Source: a bacterium
GTDB lineage: Bacteria > Chlamydiota > Chlamydiia > Chlamydiales > Rhabdochlamydiaceae
Direction: 5' to 3'
Assembly: GCA_021802305.1 (NCBI GenBank)
Contig: JAKAAD010000008.1
Span: 1-18,464 of the forward strand
DNA: 18,464 nucleotides
The position numbers were made by a program, and so were the translations under genes. Under the pieces are notes generated by a model. It had not been told where the DNA came from and did not search any database. It was given only the letters and a program-made list of their open reading frames with translations. Shown piece after piece: positions 7,170 through 14,930 of this stretch (positions within the stretch are counted from its first letter, which is position 1; every line of letters starts with the position of its first letter).

Positions 7170-7227
7170 GTAAGACAATGCACTCTACTTTTTTTAGGTA
7201 CAAAATGCGATTTAAATACACGCCATC

Positions 7228-8733
7228 TCAACCTCGCGTAGGGGCAACAGGAGAAATTTCTTCTTCAGAGGATGAGCAGGGTGCAACTTCTTCTGTTATT
7301 TCTTTTGGTTCCCAACCTCCGCCCAGGGCTTTGTAAAGAATGATGAGATCAGTCAAGGCGGAAAATTGACTTTGGAGGAGAGACTGTTCTGCGCTGTTTA
7401 ACTGCCTTTCGCTGTCGAGCAAGTTAAGCCTATTTATAAGCCCTTTGCGATGGCGTTCTCTTGTCAAATCCACAAGAATTTGGTTGCTTTTTGTGGTTTT
7501 TAAAAGTTGCTCTGTGGTCGCGAGATCTTCTGCATAGGCGACAATCGCACTTTCAGTTTCTTCCAGAGCATTTAAAACAGTTTGTTGATAGCTGTACGCA
7601 GCAGCAGTCGCTGTTGCTTTGTTGGCTTGGAAATTGCCGACGAGTTTTCCGCCTTCAAAAAGGGGGATATTGGCGTTTCCACCCAAAGCCCATAATCCAC
7701 TGGAGGATTTAAATAGATTTCTCAGTAGAGTCGATTGAAGCCCTCCCACTCCATAGAGTAAGACGGAGGGAAAAAAGGAAGCAATGGCGACGCCGATATT
7801 AGCTGTCGCAGCTGCTAGCTGACGTTCTGAGCGACGTACATCGGGTCTGCGTCTAAGCAGATCGGAACGAATGCCAACGGCGACATGTTGAGGAATTTTT
7901 GGTAAACTTCCTGGAATCGTCAATTCATCGACCAGGGCTTCTGGCATATCACCGGTTAAAATCGACAAGGCATAGATTCCTTGGTAAATTTTCGCCTTGA
8001 TGTCTGGAAGCAAGGCGCGTTCCGTAGAAAGCGTAGATTGAATCGTCTCATAGTTGAGAAGACTGACATAGCCGCTTTCAAACTGCTTTTTGATGATACA
8101 GGCTTCTTGCTCTAAAAGAGCCACATTTTCTTCCACAAGCGCAAACAAGCATTGATTGCTGCGGATTTCTATGTAGTTGCGTGCCACCTCAGCGAGGATG
8201 GTGATCAGGACATCGTTTCTTTGTTCAATGGCGCTTCCAATATTAGCTTCGGCAGCTTCTACACTGCGGCGTGTTTTTCCAAAAAAATCGATTTCCCAGA
8301 TAGCGTCAAAGAGGGTTGTAAAGAAATTCTGCGTTTGCGAAGGCGAGGCGCTTGTTCCAGAAGTTGCTGGAGACTCCGATCCAAAAGAGAGACCATTTTT
8401 GCTGAAATGCAATCTTGTTGCATTGACATCGGCGCCAATCTTGGGATAGAAAGAAGAGGCCGCGATATTGCGCATTGCTCTCGCTTGCAAGATATTTGCC
8501 TCGGCAGTTCGCAGGTCATAATTGTTCACTGCCGCTTTTTCAATATATTGGGTAAGAAGGGGTTCTTCAAAGGCTTTCCACCAATCAGTCAACAGAGGTC
8601 CTTCTGAAATCTCTTGTGAAGCCACAGAACTTGCCGACCATTGCTCCAAAACTTGATTCTCAGGAGGATGGTAGTTGGGTCCCAAAGCGCAGCCTGAGAA
8701 CAGCAAAAATGCGATGAGAACGAATTTATTCAC
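7228..8733 (-). CDS. TolC/NodT-type outer-membrane efflux lipoprotein
   Basis: A 501-residue outer-membrane factor (OEP family) that would form the exit duct of the exporter encoded upstream. The N-terminus is a lipoprotein signal: a short Lys-containing n-region, a hydrophobic core and the lipobox LFSGC with Cys at residue 15, followed by the typical ALGPNYHPP of NodT/OprM-type lipoproteins. The WWKAF segment (51-55), two long helical hairpin halves and RSDLLRRRPDVRRSERQLAAA are classic OEP features. The GTG start at 8733 is preferred: it has GGAG about 9 bases upstream, shares one base with the preceding stop (TAGTG), and an earlier start would put the signal peptide inside the protein. The C-terminus has a Ser/Glu-rich tail. 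Last gene of a five-gene operon. Confidence 0.9.
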   Translation of the reverse strand: MNKFVLIAFLLFSGCALGPNYHPPENQVLEQWSASSVASQEISEGPLLTDWWKAFEEPLLTQYIEKAAVNNYDLRTAEANILQARAMRNIAASSFYPKIGADVNATRLHFSKNGLSFGSESPATSGTSASPSQTQNFFTTLFDAIWEIDFFGKTRRSVEAAEANIGSAIEQRNDVLITILAEVARNYIEIRSNQCLFALVEENVALLEQEACIIKKQFESGYVSLLNYETIQSTLSTERALLPDIKAKIYQGIYALSILTGDMPEALVDELTIPGSLPKIPQHVAVGIRSDLLRRRPDVRRSERQLAAATANIGVAIASFFPSVLLYGVGGLQSTLLRNLFKSSSGLWALGGNANIPLFEGGKLVGNFQANKATATAAAYSYQQTVLNALEETESAIVAYAEDLATTEQLLKTTKSNQILVDLTRERHRKGLINRLNLLDSERQLNSAEQSLLQSQFSALTDLIILYKALGGGWEPKEITEEVAPCSSSEEEISPVAPTRG

Positions 8734-9842
8734 TATTCCAGTCTCCTTCGAAAAAACCATCCGGCGCCCACCAGGGTAAAGAATCCGATGACGACCATCG
8801 GCCATACATTTGGCAGCACGATGCTCCCCGGCATGGCCTTTAGGAAGAGCCCTTTTGAGATAATCAGCATATAACGCAGGGGAATGATATATGTCACCGG
8901 TTGCAGCCAGGTGGGCATGTTTTCAATAGGTGTTGCAAAACCTGAGAGGAGTATGGCAGGTGTCATGAAAATAAAGGCCCCGAGCATGGCTTGCTGCTGG
9001 GTGGTGGCCAAAGAGGAGATAAAGAGGCCGATGCCGCTAATTGTGCTGACAAAAATAAAGAGGCTCAAGAAATAGAGCCATAAGGATCCTGTAAAGGGGA
9101 CGTGCAAGATCAAGACTCCAACCGTTAGCATGAGCATTCCTTCCAAAAAGCCGATGATGATGCCGGGGACCACTTTGCCAATGACGATTTCTTTGGGAAG
9201 TAGAGGAGAGACGAGCAGTTGGTCGAAAGTGCCCAGTTCTCTTTCACGGGCTACGGACTGCGTTGTCACGACTAAGCAAGTCAACATGGAGAGTACGCAG
9301 ACAAGACAAGGGATGTTGTACCAAAAATACTGAATATTGGGGTTGAACCAGACCCGGGGAACGAGATTGACATTTTGTTGTTTGATCTCGGCTGTTGCTG
9401 TGACATCCAGATTGTATTGGGAGACAATCTGTGCTGCATAGCCGGCGAGAATTTGCGCAGTGTTGGATTTTCTGCCATCTAAAATGAGCTGCACTTGTGC
9501 AGCTTTACCTTGGTCGATATTACGGGAAAATTGTTGGTCCAATGAGACGACCATCACTCCCTTTTGATTATCGATAAAGGGGGCGATCTCTTCGACCGCT
9601 TTTAAGAACTTCACTTCTGTGAAGACTGGTGAGCCGTAAAAGCGTTGGACGAGTTCAAATCCTTGCTCCCCATTATCTCGATTGAGGATCCCGATGGGCA
9701 CATTTTTTACATCCAAAGTCGCCGCAAAAGTAAAGATCACCAACTGAATGATTGGCGGGAACAAAAGAGACATGCGGACCTTAGGATCGCGCAGGACGGC
9801 GAGCAATTCTTTTCTAATCAAATTGAGAATACGATTCCACAT
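8733..9842 (-). CDS. ABC-2 type transporter permease (YbhR-like)
   Basis: A 369-residue inner-membrane permease of the ABC2_membrane_3 type. The start Met-Trp-Asn-Arg leads to an N-terminal amphipathic segment containing RKELLAVLRDPKVRM, then one membrane helix (about 25-43), a large periplasmic domain (about 45-175) and five further membrane helices in the C-terminal half, with the conserved ARERELGTFDQLLVSPL segment before the second helix and a final Phe-Phe-Arg-Arg-Arg-Leu-Glu tail. It pairs with the permease encoded just upstream to form a heterodimeric channel. Its ATG at 9842 is 3 bp after the stop of that permease and its TAG shares a G with the start of the outer-membrane gene. Substrate unknown; relatives export drugs or other hydrophobic compounds. 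Confidence 0.88.
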   Translation of the reverse strand: MWNRILNLIRKELLAVLRDPKVRMSLLFPPIIQLVIFTFAATLDVKNVPIGILNRDNGEQGFELVQRFYGSPVFTEVKFLKAVEEIAPFIDNQKGVMVVSLDQQFSRNIDQGKAAQVQLILDGRKSNTAQILAGYAAQIVSQYNLDVTATAEIKQQNVNLVPRVWFNPNIQYFWYNIPCLVCVLSMLTCLVVTTQSVARERELGTFDQLLVSPLLPKEIVIGKVVPGIIIGFLEGMLMLTVGVLILHVPFTGSLWLYFLSLFIFVSTISGIGLFISSLATTQQQAMLGAFIFMTPAILLSGFATPIENMPTWLQPVTYIIPLRYMLIISKGLFLKAMPGSIVLPNVWPMVVIGFFTLVGAGWFFRRRLE

Positions 9843-9845
9843 GCT

Positions 9846-11000
9846 CTAGTCCAATCTTTTTACTGTTTTTAAGGCCGTAATGATATAAAGAATCGCGCCG
9901 AGGATGAGCATGGGCACAAGATCAATCAGAATCAGACGCCACACATTGCCGACGAGAAAAATCGTTTGTAGGCTTTGGACGAAATATCGTGCAGGGACAA
10001 TGTAGGTGATGACTTGGATCCATTGCGGCATACTGTAAATTTCAAAGAGAAAACCCGAGAGAATGAACGCAGGCAAAAAGGCGATGACAAGTGTAATCTG
10101 ATAGGCAATAATCTGATTTTTGGTCACAGTCGAGATCAACAGCCCGAGAGATAAGGAACAGAGAAGAAAGATAGCAGAGACTAGGAACAAAAGCCACAAT
10201 GATCCGCGGAGAGGAAGGCTATATAAGTAGACGGAAACAATGACGCAAATCCCCATGGAGATCATCCCTAAAAAAAAATAGGGAATGATCTTTCCTAGGA
10301 CAAGTTCCTTGATACCCGCTGTTGTCGAGATCAGCGCTTCCATGGTCCCTCTTTCCCATTCACGAGCGACGACAAGAGCTGGCAATAGAGCGCCGATCAA
10401 AGTCATGATGATGGCAAGCGATCCTGAAAGGAGAAAAAAGCGGCTTTCCAGCTGTTCGTTGTACCAGAATCGAGGCACGGAGTTGATACGAGGTGTCCCT
10501 TGCAAATTGCCTAGGACCGATTCTTGAGCGACCCAGTTTTGAAAAACACCTTGGGCATAATTGAGCACAAAATTGGCCGTGTTTGTTTCCGATCCATCGG
10601 CAATGATCTGGATTGGAGCCACGATGTCAGGACGGTTTCTATATTGCGTAAAATAAGAGGGGATGACGATCATTCCGCGAATGGTCCCACTGATGATGTC
10701 ATCAATGAGCTCGCGATGGTCGCGCACGATTTTCACATCGAAATAATGGGAATCGGTCAAGGACTGCGCAAAACTCCTCGCATCAGGAGAGGTATCTTCC
10801 AAAGCAAGCCCAATTTTTAGATGGTTTAAGTCTAGCGACACTCCTGTGCCATACAAAAAGAGCAATAAGATCGGGAGAAAAATGCTGATAAGAATACTGC
10901 TGGGATCTCTAATGATCTGCAGCATTTCCTTGATCATCAGCGCTTTTAACCTGCGCCATGTGCCCTTCTGCGTTTCTTCAAGCAGGATTTTGCGTGTCAT
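9846..11000 (-). CDS. ABC-2 type transporter permease (YbhS-like)
   Basis: A 384-residue inner-membrane permease with the same plan as its downstream neighbour: a cytoplasmic N-terminus with KALMIKEMLQIIRDPSSI, first membrane helix about 36-54, a periplasmic domain of about 120 residues, then AREWERGTMEALISTTAG and five membrane helices. The two permeases are paralogues but clearly diverged, which suggests an obligate heterodimer. The gene begins with ATG inside the last 23 bp of the ATPase gene, so translation is probably coupled. Confidence 0.88.
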   Translation of the reverse strand: MTRKILLEETQKGTWRRLKALMIKEMLQIIRDPSSILISIFLPILLLFLYGTGVSLDLNHLKIGLALEDTSPDARSFAQSLTDSHYFDVKIVRDHRELIDDIISGTIRGMIVIPSYFTQYRNRPDIVAPIQIIADGSETNTANFVLNYAQGVFQNWVAQESVLGNLQGTPRINSVPRFWYNEQLESRFFLLSGSLAIIMTLIGALLPALVVAREWERGTMEALISTTAGIKELVLGKIIPYFFLGMISMGICVIVSVYLYSLPLRGSLWLLFLVSAIFLLCSLSLGLLISTVTKNQIIAYQITLVIAFLPAFILSGFLFEIYSMPQWIQVITYIVPARYFVQSLQTIFLVGNVWRLILIDLVPMLILGAILYIITALKTVKRLD

Positions 11001-12693
11001 AATCCTTAATCATTTCTACAAACGCATCTTCTAGTGTTGGGTTGGGGGTTTGTGCCGATTTGACCTCCTCTTTTAAGGCGTTTGGTGTGTTCATGTTGAT
11101 AATTTTTCCTTGATAAATGAGAGCTATTCTGTCGCAATAATCGGCCTCTTCCATAAAGTGAGTGGTCACCATGATGGTCACTTCTTTGCCCACCAATCCA
11201 TTGATGTGGTTCCAAAATTCACGGCGTGTAATGGGATCAACGCCTGAGGTCGGTTCATCGAGGAATAAAACTTCGGGATGATGCATGTTGGCACAGGCGA
11301 GCGACAGTCGTTGTTTGAAACCAAGCGGCAGCGCATCTGCAGTTTGATCTAGGTACTGTTTTAAATTAAAAATCTCGACCATCTTTTGAATGGCCTCTCG
11401 TTTTTTGCCTGTTTTTAAATTATAAATGCCTGCGAAAAATGTTAAGTTTTGTGCAACGCTCAAGCTTCCATAGAGAGAGAATTTTTGCGACATGTAGCCG
11501 ATATGCGATCTAGCGATGCCAGGAGCCTCTTGAAGATCGACCCCATTGACAAGAGCCTTTCCTTCTGTGGGGGTGAGCAGGCCGCAAAGCATCTTGAATG
11601 CCGTTGTTTTGCCAGCGCCGTTAGGACCTAAAAGTCCAAAAATTTCTCCCTTGGGAACTTCAAATGAGATCTGATGCACTGCTGTGAAAGAGCCAAATTT
11701 TTTGGTCAATTTGTCAGCGACGATCACTGTTTTCGTCGGCCCTTTTACAACAGGAGCTTTTTCTGCTAAGGCCGATTTGCCTCCAGGACCTCCGCCCAGC
11801 ATATCGATAAAGCCATCTTCAAATCGCGGAACTGCTTTTTCAATGTGTAACGCATCGATCACAGGCAGTGTTGAAGGCTTTTCTCTTAAGAGGATGCGCA
11901 AATCGCGGCCTTGGATGACCCCATCGATGACATTTTTTTCTTCTAAGACCTCGTAGAGAATTTTTCTCCGATCGCCTGCGATATTGGTGATTTTAAAGAC
12001 GCGGTCTTGCGCGCGATGCGTGAGCTCTTTTGGATCGCCGTTGTAATGCAAAGTTCCGTTGATGAGCAAAAGTACGCTATAGCATTTTTCCGCCTCGTCC
12101 AAATAGGCAGTACTCCACAGAATGGTGATCCCTTCATCAACCAAAGCATAGACCATCTTCCACAGTTCTCTGCGCGAGATTGGATCGATGCCGACACTGG
12201 GCTCATCCAGAAGCAAAAGCATGGGTTTTTTGATCAATGCACACGCAAGTCCGAGCTTTTGTTTCATCCCTCCGGAAAGAGCTCTTGCAAGACGAGAAGT
12301 AAAGGGGGCGAGCCCTGTGAACTTCAACAGCTTTTCAAAGGTCTCTTTTCGCTCTTCTCCTTTTACGTTTCGCAGATCGGCATAGAGGTTGAGATTTTGC
12401 ATCACGGTCAAATCTTCGTATAAGCCGAATTTTTGCGGCATGTAACTAGTGAGGTAATGGACATATTCGGAATCCCTGATGGTGTCATATTTGTTGACAG
12501 TGATTTCTCCTTGAGTTGGAAGTAAGAGTCCGGCAATCAAACGGATTAAGGTCGTTTTGCCGGCGCCGTCAGGACCGACAAGGCCGATGATTTTTCCTTT
12601 AACGAAAGTGGCGTTGATGTCTTTGAGGGCAGGCGGCCCATGAGGAGAAAAGACTTTGGTCAGGTTTTGAATGTTAACGAGTGTTTCATTCAC
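10978..12693 (-). CDS. ABC transporter ATP-binding protein with two fused NBDs (YbhF-like)
   Basis: A 571-residue cytoplasmic ATPase with two nucleotide-binding domains, powering the two permeases. NBD1 has Walker A GPDGAGKTT (40-48), signature LSGGMKQ (139-145) and Walker B LLLLDEP (159-165); its H-loop position reads STAYLDEAE, with Ala196 where His is usual. NBD2 has Walker A GPNGAGKTT (356-364), a modified signature LPLGFKQ (455-461), Walker B VLFLDEP (475-481) and the intact H-loop TTHFMEEAD (His512). A Gly-rich linker (about 299-306) joins the two halves. Both departures fall in the same composite ATP site, so only one site (NBD2 Walker motifs with NBD1 signature) looks fully active; this pattern is common in the YbhF family. 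ATG overlaps the previous stop as ATGA. Confidence 0.92.
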   Translation of the reverse strand: MNETLVNIQNLTKVFSPHGPPALKDINATFVKGKIIGLVGPDGAGKTTLIRLIAGLLLPTQGEITVNKYDTIRDSEYVHYLTSYMPQKFGLYEDLTVMQNLNLYADLRNVKGEERKETFEKLLKFTGLAPFTSRLARALSGGMKQKLGLACALIKKPMLLLLDEPSVGIDPISRRELWKMVYALVDEGITILWSTAYLDEAEKCYSVLLLINGTLHYNGDPKELTHRAQDRVFKITNIAGDRRKILYEVLEEKNVIDGVIQGRDLRILLREKPSTLPVIDALHIEKAVPRFEDGFIDMLGGGPGGKSALAEKAPVVKGPTKTVIVADKLTKKFGSFTAVHQISFEVPKGEIFGLLGPNGAGKTTAFKMLCGLLTPTEGKALVNGVDLQEAPGIARSHIGYMSQKFSLYGSLSVAQNLTFFAGIYNLKTGKKREAIQKMVEIFNLKQYLDQTADALPLGFKQRLSLACANMHHPEVLFLDEPTSGVDPITRREFWNHINGLVGKEVTIMVTTHFMEEADYCDRIALIYQGKIINMNTPNALKEEVKSAQTPNPTLEDAFVEMIKDYDTQNPA

Positions 12694-13550
12694 CTCTTTT
12701 TTCCTCTAGTATTCGGGTATTTGAGTTTAAGTTTGACGGTGACCGGCATCCCTTGCAAAAGATAATGATCGGGATTGTCGACGTAGATACGCAAACGATA
12801 GACGAGATCTGTGCGCAGTTGCGTCGTCTCTACCGTTTTCGGAGTGAACTCTGCAATAGGAGAAATAAATCCCACTTGTCCAGTGTAGACCGTGCCGTTC
12901 AAAATATCCGTGTAGATCTCCGCAGTCATTCCATAGTAGACCAGTCCGAGATCAGGTTCATCGACAAATGCCCGGATCCATATGGGCGAACTCACAGAAA
13001 GTGTGTAAACAGGATCAGCGGGGTTGACCACTGTTCCCGGTTCGCGAATGCGCGTCAGAATAATGCCATCCGTAGGTGCAAAGGCGTCTGTGTAGGCTAG
13101 ATTGTCCATCGCAACAGTAAGAGCGGCCTTTGCCTGAATGAAATTAGCTTTTAACTGATCTCTACTTGTCAATGCATTGTCAAGATCTTCCTGTGAAACG
13201 CCGCCCACACCGATCAATTCAACACGCCTTTTCAAAAGGATTTCGGCATTTTCCAGATTGACCTTGATCGCTTCCAGATTTGCTCGCGCTTCGCGCACTT
13301 GACTGTCATAAGGAGTTTTGTTGAGCGTGCACATCAAGTCGCCTTGTTTGACGATATCTCCTTCTTCAAAGACGAGCGAAGTGACTTGACCAGGGACCCT
13401 AAATCCGATGTCGACTTGGCGCACATCGACATTTCCATACAGAGTGAGCTCTGTTTGAAGTTTTGGAGGGCGCAAAAAATAGTATATCACACCGCTAATG
13501 ATCCCTAAAATGAGCAGAATAACGACAATGAGGATAATGCGGCGTTTCAC
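12690..13550 (-). CDS. HlyD/YbhG-family membrane fusion protein
   Basis: A 286-residue periplasmic adaptor linking the inner-membrane ABC transporter to the outer-membrane duct. It has an N-terminal membrane anchor (about residues 4-26), a first lipoyl half-motif (RVPGQVTSLVFEEGDIVKQG, 51-70), an alpha-helical hairpin (about 80-155), the second lipoyl half (FAPTDGIILTRIREPGTVV) and a beta-barrel domain. The length is typical of YbhG-like adaptors. The GTG start at 13550 is the first possible start after an in-frame TAA at 13553-13551; only a weak GGA lies upstream. The gene leads the exporter operon, and its TGA overlaps the ATPase start. Confidence 0.9.
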   Translation of the reverse strand: MKRRIILIVVILLILGIISGVIYYFLRPPKLQTELTLYGNVDVRQVDIGFRVPGQVTSLVFEEGDIVKQGDLMCTLNKTPYDSQVREARANLEAIKVNLENAEILLKRRVELIGVGGVSQEDLDNALTSRDQLKANFIQAKAALTVAMDNLAYTDAFAPTDGIILTRIREPGTVVNPADPVYTLSVSSPIWIRAFVDEPDLGLVYYGMTAEIYTDILNGTVYTGQVGFISPIAEFTPKTVETTQLRTDLVYRLRIYVDNPDHYLLQGMPVTVKLKLKYPNTRGKKR

Positions 13551-13570
13551 TTAAACGATGTCCGTTAAAG
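13550..13570. promoter_or_regulatory. Operator-like dyad at the start of the exporter operon
   Basis: CTTAAACG (13550-13557), 5 bases, CGTTAAAG (13563-13570): an inverted repeat matching at 7 of 8 positions. It covers the predicted transcription start and reaches the GTG start codon. A repressor bound here would block transcription, as TetR-type regulators do for related exporters; no regulator gene lies in the window. It could instead fold in the mRNA and mask the start. Confidence 0.4.
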
Positions 13571-13573
13571 TTA

Positions 13574-13602
13574 TTTTTACAACCATAAAAGGGAAAATGC
13601 AA
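13574..13602 (-). promoter_or_regulatory. Predicted sigma70-type promoter of the exporter operon
   Basis: On the minus strand, -35 TTGCAT (13602-13597), 17-bp spacer, -10 TAAAAA (13579-13574), leaving about 24 bp to the GTG start of the adaptor gene. The dyad 13550-13570 lies immediately downstream. Confidence 0.45.
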
Positions 13603-13617
13603 GTGCAATAAGCTGTG

Positions 13618-13705
13618 TTGAAAAAGTCTCCTCTTGTGGCTTGAAAAAAATCTCCTAAAATGAAGGCCAACTTTAACTTTGCAAAGCGTGTTGAAATGCT
13701 CTCCC
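13618..13705. repeat. Three related 15-16-bp motifs, TTGAAA-N3/4-TCTCC
   Basis: Copies lie at 13618-13632 (TTGAAAAAGTCTCCT), 13641-13656 (TTGAAAAAAATCTCCT) and 13691-13705 (TTGAAATGCTCTCCC), all in the same orientation in the divergent interval between the exporter operon and the small secreted protein. The first two are 23 bp apart, about two helical turns. They may be binding sites for a regulator or an internal duplication. Confidence 0.4.
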
Positions 13706-13749
13706 GCATCTCGACTTTTAAATGGAGTTCATTCAAAAATGAAAAGTGA
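13660..13749 (+). CDS. Possible 29-residue leader ORF
   Basis: A short frame from ATG 13660 encodes 29 residues rich in Lys, Phe and Ser and ends in TGA at 13747-13749, which overlaps the ATG of the next gene as TGATG. Such an overlap is typical of translational coupling. There is no clear Shine-Dalgarno, though TAAAAT immediately before the ATG with an upstream TTGTGG could instead be promoter elements. It may be chance. Confidence 0.2.
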   Translation: MKANFNFAKRVEMLSRISTFKWSSFKNEK

Positions 13750-14114
13750 TGAAAGGGAAAGCAATAGGGATTTTTTTATGTTGTGTGCAGTGCTCCCTCT
13801 TTTCTTTATCTCTTACGCTGTATAACAATTCTAATTTTCAGCTTAAGTGTGAAATTCTTTCTGTGGATGGTCAAATGGCTGGAGAAGTGCATCTTGGCCC
13901 TCAATCCGTCGTTGAATGGAGTTCGTCTTTGGGGGCGCCTGATTATGGAATGAGGAGCAGCAGTGAATTACAACCGCCATACACAGTCAATTGGTATTGT
14001 GAAAATGGATCACCCTTTTCTTCTTGTTCTTTGGTATCAGAAGGAACGCTCGTGTATGCGAATCTCTGCCCGGGTGCGCTGGAATGTCAGCCGAATCCAC
14101 AAAAAAACAAATGA
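13749..14114 (+). CDS. Small exported Cys-containing protein, function unknown
   Basis: A 121-residue protein starting with a Sec-type signal: Met-Lys-Gly-Lys followed by a hydrophobic stretch rich in Leu, Phe and Cys, with likely cleavage near residue 21. The mature part carries Cys34, 84, 93, 107 and 113, which could form disulfides in the periplasm or at the surface. Its pattern, an N-terminal LTLYNNSNF strand, a Gly-x-Val-x-Leu repeat and PYTVNWYC-x-NG-x-PFSSC followed by a Cys-Pro-Gly segment, looks like a family of small exported proteins I associate with chlamydiae, but I cannot name it. ATG at 13749 is preferred over GTG at 13746. No strong ribosome binding site. Convergent with the GNAT gene. 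Confidence 0.65.
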   Translation: MKGKAIGIFLCCVQCSLFSLSLTLYNNSNFQLKCEILSVDGQMAGEVHLGPQSVVEWSSSLGAPDYGMRSSSELQPPYTVNWYCENGSPFSSCSLVSEGTLVYANLCPGALECQPNPQKNK

Positions 14115-14157
14115 AACTCATCAACAAGGTAAAACAGTTTTACATGAAATGTGACCT

Positions 14158-14211
14158 AATAGACCTCTTGCATAACTAAGCTTTTGTCAAAAGTTACGCA
14201 AGAGGTCTATT
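14158..14211. repeat. 54-bp near-perfect palindrome between convergent genes
   Basis: The arms AATAGACCTCTTGCATAACT (14158-14177) and 14192-14211 are inverted copies matching at 19 of 20 positions, with a 14-bp centre that can also form the small stem CTTTTG/CAAAAG. No T-run follows on either strand, so a classic intrinsic terminator is unlikely. The arm sequence resembles the terminal inverted repeats of some insertion sequences, so this may be a minimal IS-derived repeat; that origin is inference. It may still end transcription from both sides. Confidence 0.65.
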
Positions 14212-14224
14212 CTCGTCGAGAAGA

Positions 14225-14866
14225 TTACTCCTTGTTCATGAGTTTAGAATAAAGAAATCTAGTTGCCCCGTATTTTTCCTCTGTGCCTACTTTCTGCATG
14301 CCGCATTTTTCTAAAATGCGCTGAGAAGCCGGATTGTCTGTTCTTGCAGTCGCTACAATTTTTTCAAGAACTTTATTCTCAAGTGTATATCCATTTCGAA
14401 TGGTAGCAGGAACATATTCATTCACAATAGCGGTTACAGCTTCGCTCCCGTACCCTTTACCCCATTGGAGTTTATGAAAGAGGTAAGATATTTCTGATAT
14501 ACCAGGGGAATCCCCGTGCCCGGGACTTACGCACCCTATAAACTCATCCGTATTGCCAATGTAACAAGCAAAGCCAGAATAAGGGTCGTTATTTCGCCAG
14601 CGATTCGCCCAATTTTCCACTCTCTGTGCAACTTTTGATTTTCCGATGGGCTCTCCCGTTGCAAATTTTTCCATAACTTCTGGATCACCGAAAAGGGCAG
14701 CGAGTCGATTGCAATTCTTTGCTGTGGATTCAATGGAGCACATGTGGAGCCGTTCCGTATCGATAGTGACATGTAGTCCTGTTTCTATATCAGAGAAGAA
14801 GTGAATCGTTGTAAGGTTAGTGCGAGAATGGTTATCAAGAAGTGAGTTTTTGAAGGTAGCCATCAT
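14225..14866 (-). CDS. GNAT-family N-acetyltransferase (RimJ/RimL-like)
   Basis: A 213-residue protein with a GNAT fold of the ribosomal-protein-acetyltransferase type. After an N-terminal region of about 38 residues it has TERLHMCSI, FIGCVSPG, the strand SEISYLF, the acetyl-CoA pyrophosphate loop QWGKGYGSEA (134-143) and the C-terminal DNPASQRILEKCGMQKVG. It would transfer acetyl from acetyl-CoA to an amine of a protein, antibiotic or small molecule; the acceptor cannot be told from sequence. Two adjacent ATG codons (14866 and 14863) could serve as start; neither has a good Shine-Dalgarno, and the real start may be a downstream Met near residue 42, because the first 30 residues are not typical of the family. 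Divergent from enolase, single-gene unit. Confidence 0.82.
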   Translation of the reverse strand: MMATFKNSLLDNHSRTNLTTIHFFSDIETGLHVTIDTERLHMCSIESTAKNCNRLAALFGDPEVMEKFATGEPIGKSKVAQRVENWANRWRNNDPYSGFACYIGNTDEFIGCVSPGHGDSPGISEISYLFHKLQWGKGYGSEAVTAIVNEYVPATIRNGYTLENKVLEKIVATARTDNPASQRILEKCGMQKVGTEEKYGATRFLYSKLMNKE

Positions 14867-14930
14867 CTGTGCGCGAAAGAGAGTGTAAAAACCTTTCTCA
14901 TTTTGTTCTACCTTAATGTACGATAAACGT

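Noticed and set aside
8152..8607. 151-codon plus-strand ORF opposite the outer-membrane factor
   Set aside because: Antisense shadow; the minus-strand protein has clear family motifs throughout.
13551..13736. 61-codon minus-strand ORF ending immediately before the adaptor gene, in the same frame
   Set aside because: No Shine-Dalgarno, no family resemblance, and the predicted exporter promoter and repeated motifs lie inside it; more likely regulatory DNA.
14867..14930. Promoters for the divergent GNAT gene and enolase
   Set aside because: Several weak -10-like hexamers exist but none has a convincing -35 at 16-18 bp, so no promoter was annotated.
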